DNA from: Maniola hyperantus
Lineage: Eukaryota > Arthropoda > Insecta > Lepidoptera > Nymphalidae
Direction: 5' to 3'
DNA: 64,000 bases
Assembly (NCBI RefSeq): GCF_902806685.2
Contig: NC_048538.1
Location: forward strand, 14,446,001 to 14,510,000
How positions within the stretch are numbered: the stretch's first letter is position 1; every line of letters starts with the position of its first letter. Positions 61,501-64,000 of this stretch are shown in pieces. Under the pieces are notes generated by a model. That model had not been told where the DNA came from. It worked only from the letters and a program-made list of their open reading frames with translations, and ran no database searches. A program made the translations under genes and the position numbers.

Positions 61501-62962
61501 TTATGAAAGAGAAAGCAATAGATTTAGGCCGGCCATACACGGACTGCTCGAGCGGTTAGCCAGTGATCAACATACACGGACCGCTCTTGCAGTCAGAGTC
61601 AACAGCTTGAAGCTGCCATCGAGCAGTTAGCTTAACTGCTCGATGGCAGCTTCAAGCTTCAAGCAATTTCAATGCGGGCGGGAAGGCGTGCGCGACGCGA
61701 CTGCTTGACCGCCAACCGCCCGAAGCAGTTGCAACTGCTTGAGCGGTTCGTGTATGTACGTACGTCTGTACTTCAATACGCAGTCGCAACTTGAAGCAGT
61801 CTATCCTGACTGCTTCAAGCTGTTCATGTATGGCTGGTCTTAGACGTGCCATTTTAGTTTAGTTTAGAGATTGTGTACAACGGAATTAGCCATTATATGT
61901 TATACGAGTTACGACGGAGACATCCGTTATTTTTGGAAATGGATGTTTGAAAATTCCATCCCTCGACCGATTTTTAAAAATTCCATTCGAGCGAAACCGA
62001 GTTGATCAGCTAGTTTTGGAATAACATATTTTAATTAGGTACCCTGTGGAGATCTGATTATCTATATAATATTTCTTAATGTAAAAGGCTAATGAAAATG
62101 TCATCAATGTAAAAAGATCTGCAGAATTCGAAATACATAATAAGTAGGTATGTAAATAATAATAATTGTAATGAAATAAAAATTTCCTTTCTTCCCACTA
62201 GGTGGACAGATAACATTATTGTTGCAGGGAACTGCTGGATTTAGGTGGCGTGAAGCAAGACCGTGGCGTAAAGGAATCCCTATTACAGGCCTACGTCTAG
62301 CAGTAGACATCTATTAGTTGATATTGATGACGACTAAAAATCTCTTTTTCAGGGTTCCTGGGTATCACTACCCCTATTATAAATCCGAAAGTGTGTCTGT
62401 TTGTTGGTTTATTGGTTTGTCCTTCAATCACGTCGCAACGGAGCAACGGATCGACAGTACGCGGCCGAAAGTAATGTACATCGGCCTTTAGAATGATATT
62501 TCGGCTTTGTAGAGCGTTGTCTCTGTCACTCATACCTATATGACTTTTGTCTGTATCAACGATAGAGACAGTGCTCTACAAATCTCTTATACCCTTCTAA
62601 ACGTCGATGTACATTATTTTCAGCCGCGTACATACTGGACGTGATTTTTTGCATGGGTATAGTACTTTTTTTTATTCATTATAGGTATACGCTTGACCAC
62701 AATCACACCTGATGGGAAGTGATGATGTGGCCTAAGATGGGACGCGTTTACCTAGAAGATGCCTATTCACTCTTGTTTTAAAGATACCGGTACAGTGACA
62801 TAGGCTACTTTTCATACCGGAAAATCAAAGAGTTACCTACCACAGGATTTTCAAAAATCTGAACCCACGCGTGCGAAGTCGCGGGCATTAGCTAGTTTAA
62901 AATATTACTCACTTGTACTCCGGTGTGCTAATGCGGTCATTAACGTGGTTTTGCCAGCCCCG
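40078..62962 (-). CDS. st: ABCG-family half transporter, probable scarlet orthologue (11 exons visible, 5' end off window)
   Basis: ABCG half-transporter. In insects scarlet pairs with white in pigment-granule membranes and loads tryptophan-derived ommochrome precursors (3-hydroxykynurenine); this role is family knowledge. Coding exons in transcription order: 62962-62913, 60642-60506, 46660-46490, 45046-44808, 43496-43301, 42905-42771, 42670-42443, 42211-42076, 41728-41623, 41322-41222, 40253-40078. All junctions are GT/AG and phases agree throughout, giving 557 codons plus TAA. Seen in order: Walker A (GAGKTTLM), Q-loop region (SGYMHQDEL), signature LSGGERKR, Walker B (LLFCDEPTTGLDS), H-loop (TIHQPSSE), then a hydrophobic membrane domain. 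The membrane stretch around VQGALFIIIAENTFSPMYSV and IEPTLF resembles scarlet more than white or brown. About 100 N-terminal residues are missing beyond 64,000. The intron between the second and third visible exons is 13.8 kb and hosts a large palindromic mobile element. The alternative is another ABCG eye-colour paralogue. Confidence 0.87.
40402..40557. mobile_element. hairpin MITE in last scarlet intron
   Basis: AATTCATAGTCAAGACAGG at the left pairs with the complement CTATCTTGACTATGAATT at the right; inner arms are GACGACATGAGTGTCATATT / AATATGACAAATGTTGTC. Adjacent to a second hairpin, 40557-40698. Confidence 0.6.
40557..40698. mobile_element. second hairpin in last scarlet intron
   Basis: Terminal inverted repeat AAGGGCGTTTGTGCACTCA and its complement, flanking a 100-bp body. 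Confidence 0.6.
41222..41322 (-). CDS. st: scarlet exon, extracellular-loop start
   Basis: A 101-nt exon with a TTTTCAG acceptor and donor A|GTAAGT. It encodes the conserved WIRHLSWLMYSNEAMSILQW motif that precedes the last large loop of ABCG half-transporters. Confidence 0.9.
41623..41728 (-). CDS. st: scarlet exon, membrane helix
   Basis: A 106-nt exon with a TTTCCAG acceptor and AAG|GTTTTT donor. It encodes GSFFSCAFGSMPIAIAYLVP and MMTSGLFIKL. Phase 2 at the end joins to Ser of the next exon. Confidence 0.88.
42076..42211 (-). CDS. st: scarlet exon, membrane helices
   Basis: A 136-nt exon with a TTCCTAG acceptor and donor G|GTGAGT. It encodes FPGLVIEPTLFTLVVYWVAG and a second hydrophobic helix ending LNVAIACG. 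Confidence 0.9.
42443..42670 (-). CDS. st: scarlet exon, first membrane helices
   Basis: A 228-nt exon (76 codons, phase 0) with a TTTTCAG acceptor and CTG|GTAAGT donor. It encodes a hydrophobic AIALTAGLCFIGTA helix followed by the ABCG-typical VQGALFIIIAENTF and MFPEEFPMLERELKAGLYS. Confidence 0.92.
42771..42905 (-). CDS. st: scarlet exon before first membrane helix
   Basis: A 135-nt exon, phase 0 at both ends, with an acceptor after CAG and donor TTG|GTAAGT. It encodes a basic, aromatic segment ending in RDPRVQFVRILQKL, the conserved approach to TM1 in eye-pigment ABCG proteins. Confidence 0.87.
43301..43496 (-). CDS. st: scarlet linker exon
   Basis: A 196-nt exon with a TTCACAG acceptor. 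It encodes the stretch after the NBD (SLGYQCPITYNPTDYFIKVL and onward) that links to the membrane domain. The donor is ambiguous by one codon (GAC|GTGGTA or GTG|GTACGA); both keep phase 0. Confidence 0.87.
43903..44004. repeat. hairpin in scarlet intron
   Basis: TTGTCGATAAGTTAC and GCAGCATTGTTATTTGTCAA pair with their complements on the right; the loop is about 10 nt. A MITE-sized hairpin between the 44808 and 43496 exons. Confidence 0.65.
44808..45046 (-). CDS. st: scarlet exon with Walker B and H-loop
   Basis: A 239-nt exon with a GCTTTAG acceptor and AAAG|GTATAT donor. It encodes Walker B/D-loop (LLFCDEPTTGLDSSSAQ) and the switch histidine in TIHQPSSE, completing the nucleotide-binding domain. 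It ends in phase 2 (AG), completed by T of the next exon to Ser. Confidence 0.93.
46070..46300 (-). mobile_element. tRNA-derived SINE in scarlet intron
   Basis: Same family as 12374-12640 in reverse. On the minus strand the head (TAGTCTAGTGGTTAATACTT) and B box GGGTTTGATCC lie near 46230-46290. Confidence 0.6.
46350..46471. mobile_element. hairpin MITE family B next to a scarlet splice donor
   Basis: The left terminus GTACGCGACAGGTCGAGAT is good; the right terminus is eroded (ATCTCAACCTAG). The element ends about 15 bp from the donor at 46484-46489. Confidence 0.65.
46490..46660 (-). CDS. st: scarlet exon with ABC signature
   Basis: A 171-nt exon (57 codons, phase 0 at both ends) with a TTCTAG acceptor and GAG|GTGAGC donor. 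It encodes the ABC signature LSGGERKRLAF. A hairpin MITE ends roughly 15-20 bp beyond the donor site. Confidence 0.92.
46735..47165 (+). repeat. 430-bp dispersed repeat
   Basis: Nearly full-length copy from TCCCGTACCTCAAAAGGA to CTGACTCGCACTTGGCG in the scarlet intron. It contains a GTCTGT short-tandem stretch and has no coding potential. Probably a non-autonomous DNA transposon; the superfamily was not identified. Confidence 0.65.
47166..47649. other. scarlet intron, left of the palindromic element
   Basis: AT-rich intron sequence without recognised repeats, ending at the ACCATA target site. Confidence 0.5.
47650..47655 (+). repeat. left target-site duplication ACCATA
   Basis: The hexamer ACCATA immediately precedes the left terminus of the palindromic element and is repeated exactly after its right terminus. 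Confidence 0.85.
47744..47804 (+). repeat. A61 homopolymer near left terminus
   Basis: 61 consecutive A, 88 bp inside the left terminus, flanked by a C-rich outer segment and a G-rich inner one. The mirror tract in the right arm is 71 T. Confidence 0.95.
48462..49018 (-). pseudogene. frameshifted left-arm copy of the IAP
   Basis: Mirror copy of 53311-53868 with A7 at 48896-48902 instead of the eight-base run in the right arm (53427-53434). The frameshift falls at the start of the BIR core, so the N-terminal BIR half is out of frame with the rest; the zinc-binding part and the RING stay open from 48875 to 48462. A functional full-length product is not expected from this copy unless the indel is a sequencing error. 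Confidence 0.87.
49510..50283 (-). CDS. intact 257-aa ORF of the palindromic element, unknown function
   Basis: An uninterrupted ORF from ATG (50283) to stop (49510), pointing outward from the palindrome centre. Seen: a charged N-terminus starting MENAKKMLLVEPSFIERL, an acidic/asparagine-rich middle (about residues 80-115), a conserved-looking core with IYWDHADGTVLINNEKIPGS and IVDLINDTLRPLKK (about 140-180), then GWEKFAKTLHAIKIPLTYIG, and a lysine-rich tail ending KKIDWEKWTPY. No signal peptide or membrane helix. I recall similar motif combinations in uncharacterised repeat-encoded invertebrate proteins but cannot name a family. The right-arm twin has lost one A (A5 here at 49960-49964, A4 at 52367-52370) and is broken. 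A short overlapping ORF lies just upstream. Confidence 0.8.
   Translation of the reverse strand: MENAKKMLLVEPSFIERLKQQTNVENPMSRLDVEMQKILNSNIEDRKKCILYLQILQRYLHFTEEERQPILLPIITDSINENKSYKNKDTENENLMSFKTPTDDVTEKENNQPRYTTTQILSLIPKSYLKKGELLLNSISLSKNAIYWDHADGTVLINNEKIPGSNIVDLINDTLRPLKKSDPIGWEKFAKTLHAIKIPLTYIGNSKRSDFIHQLQMKSLEGNFTSNEGTLKTPKGSGDKHIKKIKKKIDWEKWTPY
50238..50544 (-). pseudogene. relic of a small upstream ORF (left arm)
   Basis: Mirror image of 51787-52093 with the same frame break. It lies directly upstream of, and overlaps, the intact 257-aa ORF on the same strand. Confidence 0.45.
50656..50796 (-). pseudogene. C-terminal relic of a further ORF (left arm)
   Basis: Mirror of 51535-51675 with no visible difference. 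Together with the neighbouring relic and the 257-aa ORF it forms a head-to-tail three-gene block pointing outward. Confidence 0.45.
51104..51238. other. central loop of the palindrome
   Basis: A 135-nt spacer not shared as an inverted pair. Its right part (from about 51181) is a diverged direct copy of arm sequence starting near 51326, so the centre is built from tandem units about 145 nt apart, each rich in A/T. Confidence 0.7.
51535..51675 (+). pseudogene. C-terminal relic of a further ORF (right arm)
   Basis: An open stretch without a start codon encoding QVSPDNLKFIEDGYKDA and GYLMIDLKQDAND before TAA at 51673-51675. It reads as the end of a larger protein whose 5' part was lost when the arm was formed at the palindrome centre. 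The mirrored copy is at 50656-50796. Confidence 0.45.
51787..52093 (+). pseudogene. relic of a small upstream ORF (right arm)
   Basis: One frame (51787-51918) encodes a stretch with KCQKALLKSC and INCICECTKEKV before a stop. A second frame (51893-52093) continues with a lysine-rich segment (KKKFKKFKSILRTLYHKGKK). Together they look like one short basic protein broken by a frameshift near 51900. It overlaps the start of the 257-aa ORF copy. Function unknown. Confidence 0.45.
52048..52820 (+). pseudogene. frameshifted right-arm copy of the 257-aa ORF
   Basis: Mirror copy of the ORF at 49510-50283. A one-base loss in an A run at 52367-52370 splits it into an N-terminal 120-codon reading frame ending near 52410 and a C-terminal part that is open from about 52431 to 52820. 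Otherwise it looks identical to the left copy, so the damage is recent, unless the indel is a homopolymer sequencing error. Confidence 0.85.
53311..53868 (+). CDS. IAP-like protein with one BIR and a C-terminal RING (intact right-arm copy)
   Basis: A 185-aa ORF. BIR at about residues 15-80: R-x3-F..WP, then AGFFYTG, and the zinc ligands CYFC...H-x6-C (EHARWFPSC). RING at about 133-178: CKIC...CYRPCGHAITCIKC...CPICR, the IAP-type RING that acts as an E3 ubiquitin ligase. A single BIR plus RING in under 200 residues is shorter than most cellular IAPs and comparable to compact viral or element-borne IAPs. It would be expected to act in the cytoplasm on caspases or IAP antagonists; that is family knowledge, not shown here. 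It starts with ATG 443 bp after the 257-aa ORF relic and ends within a few bases of an older Lep1-like repeat, so the C-terminal tail may be truncated or altered. It lies antisense to scarlet inside its intron. Whether it is transcribed is unknown. Confidence 0.88.
   Translation: MEFLYPKYPSYATKIARLRSFDAWPQGLNQKPQEMADAGFFYTGKSDRVICYFCDGGLKDWEGLDSLPWSEHARWFPSCPYVLLVMGETYIQTIAKDVCGTSKDSEQFVNNNTMSSKFAGRNILCVENAEETFKLCCKICLVEEVGMCYRPCGHAITCIKCALSLDKMLCPICRKAIVSVIRIYF
53869..54125. repeat. Lep1-like and RTE-like relics in right arm (mirror 48205-48461)
   Basis: 53876-54005 is a degenerate Lep1-like block containing GACTTCGTCCGCATGG and ATTTTCCGGGATAAAAAGTAG. It is followed by about 90 bp resembling the 3' end of an RTE-like LINE ORF (WMRKAEER...). 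The identical mirror is at 48205-48461. Confidence 0.6.
54526..54596 (+). repeat. T71 homopolymer near right terminus
   Basis: 71 consecutive T, mirror of the A61 tract. The 10-base difference is the largest homopolymer length change between the arms apart from the 11-bp tandem duplication. Confidence 0.95.
54685..54690 (+). repeat. right target-site duplication ACCATA
   Basis: The hexamer ACCATA immediately follows the right terminus. The sequences beyond it on the two sides are unrelated, so symmetry stops exactly at the duplication. Confidence 0.85.
54691..55149. other. scarlet intron, right of the palindromic element
   Basis: It resumes after ACCATA with sequence unrelated to the mirror flank. 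It includes a decayed LINE-like stretch at about 54870-55010 (frames interrupted). Confidence 0.4.
55150..55571 (+). mobile_element. 3' end of a LINE with poly(A) tail
   Basis: An open frame from about 55200 to 55467 encodes KRRKYASLIESYIFVPFAVE, TLGPWS, RLIASTGDRRAGSFFAQRIS and LAVQRGNAASILGT. I recognise this as a common C-terminus of invertebrate retroelement proteins but cannot fix the clade. A stop, a short A-rich UTR and an A run (55531-55571) follow. TTTTTAAGT occurs on both sides and may be the target-site duplication. Severely 5'-truncated, so non-functional. Confidence 0.6.
55970..56430 (+). repeat. 430-bp dispersed repeat with (GTCT)n
   Basis: Second full-length copy in the scarlet intron, with an expanded GTCT microsatellite at about 56026-56051. 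The ends match the 46735-47165 copy. Confidence 0.65.
57182..57344. mobile_element. hairpin MITE family B, copy 3
   Basis: Termini TATAGTCCGCGACAGG and CCTGTCGCGAGTTATA with a GC-rich interior. In the scarlet intron. Confidence 0.7.
58250..58423 (-). repeat. fragment of a 430-bp dispersed lepidopteran repeat, interrupted by LINE
   Basis: It starts with the AAGTGCGAGTCAGACTCGCG edge and runs to ACTTTGAAAAG, where the LINE begins. A short remainder (TTGAAAATACTA) resumes at about 59830. Related copies: 30085-30850, 36465-36575 plus 37905-38240, 46735-47165 and 55970-56430. Confidence 0.65.
58424..59829 (+). mobile_element. 5'-truncated Jockey/CR1-type LINE with reverse-transcriptase 3' half
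   Basis: It encodes the RT palm motifs GVPQGGVLSPLLF and YADDLQLY, then thumb and C-terminal parts to RLWNAFPQQVRQAPSLNVFK. Broken by a TAG at 58696-58698 and a frame change near 59187. The 3' UTR carries a short GATCGC...GCGATAAGGCCGC hairpin and ends in A-rich tail 59819-59829. TTGAAAA occurs at both borders and is a likely target-site duplication. The element sits inside a dispersed repeat (58250-58423 resumes at about 59830). Confidence 0.82.
60506..60642 (-). CDS. st: scarlet exon with Q-loop
   Basis: A 137-nt exon with a TACCAG acceptor and ATG|GTAAGT donor. It encodes the segment from SDTIIDGDIAMNG through the Q-loop (SGYMHQDELF) to VMEHLSIM and ends in phase 0. The next exon continues directly with ARLRMDRR, as expected in scarlet, so no exon is missing across the 13.8-kb intron. 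Confidence 0.9.
61437..61890. repeat. older inverted repeat hosting a MITE
   Basis: Outer arms TTGTACACAATTTCTAAACT at about 61439 and the complement AGATTGTGTACAACGG near 61868-61883 flank the family-C-like MITE. Confidence 0.55.
61526..61843. mobile_element. hairpin MITE related to family C
   Basis: Termini TTAGGCCGGCCATACA and TGTATGGCTGGTCTTA, with internal repeats of GAGCAGTT / AACTGCTC type. Nested within an older inverted repeat (61437-61890). Confidence 0.65.
62375..62897 (+). repeat. Lep1-like repeat split by two insertions
   Basis: Parts at 62375-62452, 62631-62660 and 62790-62897 belong to one element. The first gap holds hairpin MITE A and the second (about 62661-62790) other repeat-like DNA. 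It lies within 20 bp of the 62913 exon. Confidence 0.6.
62453..62630. mobile_element. hairpin MITE family A inserted in a Lep1-like repeat
   Basis: The MITE splits a Lep1-like element: the target reads ...CAACGGATCGA | CAGTACGCGG...CATACTG | GACGTGATTT. The overlap at the join suggests a target-site duplication of 2-3 bp (GA or GAC). Confidence 0.7.
62913..62962 (-). CDS. st: scarlet exon with Walker A
   Basis: A 50-nt exon preceded (minus strand) by a TTGCAG acceptor and followed by a GTGAGT donor. It encodes GAGKTTLMTALAHRST, the P-loop that binds ATP phosphate. The first base completes a codon begun in an unseen upstream exon; the last A is completed by GC of the next exon (Ser). Confidence 0.88.
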
Positions 62963-63099
62963 CTGCAACAAGACACACCTTTTTGAAAAACTAATATTAA
63001 GTAATACTATGAAAAATTGTAATTTGGAAAGCACTATAGTTAACGTATCTATCACTGGTTTTGACGAATTTCTTGCCGGTTCTTCTCAGTAAAGAAATA

Positions 63100-63590
63100 A
63101 GTACTTACTGAAAACTTAGGCAAGAAACTTAGCGGGCACCTCTATCCTGGGAAAACTGGACTGTTCGACTCACTCCCAAACTAACCGGCTCGTTGGAAAG
63201 TTTGGAGCACCGCAGAGACGTAAGCTCTTGTGCGGGAGTGCTCTGAAGAGTTTTTTGATTCGTCATGCATCATTCCATCCTCCTTTTTCTACAACCGCAC
63301 CGCACGCCACCGCAAACAATTCCACCCTCACCACCTGGGTGCCTGGTGCACTTCGACCGCCCGTTGTGCCAGAACCTTTTTTCCACGCACATGCAAACTG
63401 TGGAATCAACTCCCTTCGGCGGTGTTCCCATTAGAATACAGCATGGGGTTATTTAAAGGGCGGACCAACCTGAAAGGCCGGCAACGCATTGGTGGTACCT
63501 CTGGCAAATGTTCATGGGCGGCGGTAATCACTTAACATCAGGTGACCCGCCTGCTCGATTGCATGCCATTTTTATTTAAAAAAAAAAACA
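63100..63590 (+). mobile_element. 3' end of a Jockey-like LINE ORF2
   Basis: Translation in two frames gives RECSEEFFDSSCIIPSSFF, RTARHRKQFHPHHLGAW, TCKLWNQLPSAVFPLEYSMG and FKGRTNLKGRQR, the usual C-terminal end of insect Jockey-type RT proteins, followed by an A-rich tail near 63578-63590. Degenerate. Confidence 0.65.
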
Positions 63591-64000
63591 AAAGTTTCCA
63601 TGGGCTTTTTTAACCCAGGCGAATGAAGTCCTGGTTTATTTTTTATTTATTTTATTCTTAATTTTTTGGGATCTTTTAATCACTATGTGACTATGTCAGA
63701 TCCATAATAACCTAATTACACTTCTCTCTATTTTTTACCTTAGTACATAATATTTTGACGTTTCTATTATCCTTAAAATAAATTCAAAAAGAGTTCTCGC
63801 GGCTGTGGAAATTCTCTCGGTAGTACCTACGCCTTTCAATCAATATGATTGGTCCCCTATAGACGTCTCCATTCCACTCCGCTTTACTGGATAGACTACC
63901 AAAGTAGGTAACAGCTATTTTAATGCAGTGTAGGTAAACATAATAATCTATGCAATGCAATATCTATACCACGAAGAATTATTTTATTATTGTGTAATAT

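Overview
This window reads as a lepidopteran (moth or butterfly) nuclear genome. It is AT-rich and intron-bearing, and densely seeded with repeats typical of Lepidoptera: degenerate elements containing 'CGACTTCGTCCGCGTGG'-type blocks, tRNA-derived SINEs, Jockey/CR1- and RTE-like LINE ends, and many hairpin MITEs. I cannot name the species.

The only well-supported host protein gene is an ABCG half-transporter on the minus strand from 62,962 down to 40,078, best matched to scarlet (st), the ommochrome-precursor transporter of the eye. Eleven coding exons (557 codons plus stop) join in phase with GT/AG junctions; the N-terminal exon(s) lie beyond the right edge. Left of it (1-40 kb) the window is mainly intergenic. 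It holds one solitary tRNA-Glu(CTC), an RWDD4 retro-pseudogene, a promoter-like cluster at 13.55 kb, a possible first coding exon at 35.5 kb, and many repeats.

The standout feature lies inside the 13.8-kb intron of scarlet at 46,661-60,505. It is a 7,029-bp near-perfect palindrome (47,656-54,684) with exact 6-bp target-site duplications (ACCATA), 5'-AGTAGTAGGGG termini and arms of about 3.45 kb around a 135-nt loop. A 6-bp duplication with 5'-AG termini is the hallmark of Maverick/Polinton elements. Each arm carries the same outward-pointing series: two decayed ORF relics, a 257-aa ORF of unknown function, and an inhibitor-of-apoptosis gene (one BIR plus a RING). One-base homopolymer indels have broken different genes in the two arms: the left arm keeps the 257-aa ORF intact and the right arm keeps the IAP intact. 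No polymerase, integrase, protease or capsid gene is visible, so the element looks non-autonomous.

To the right (55-64 kb) are a LINE end, MITEs, and a three-level nest: a 5'-truncated LINE inside a dispersed repeat inside a pogo/Tigger-like TA-flanked element. The first two visible exons of scarlet follow, and then another LINE 3' end. Reading was by eye. Exon borders rest on splice consensus and phase agreement, and repeat family names are recognitions from memory, not database results.
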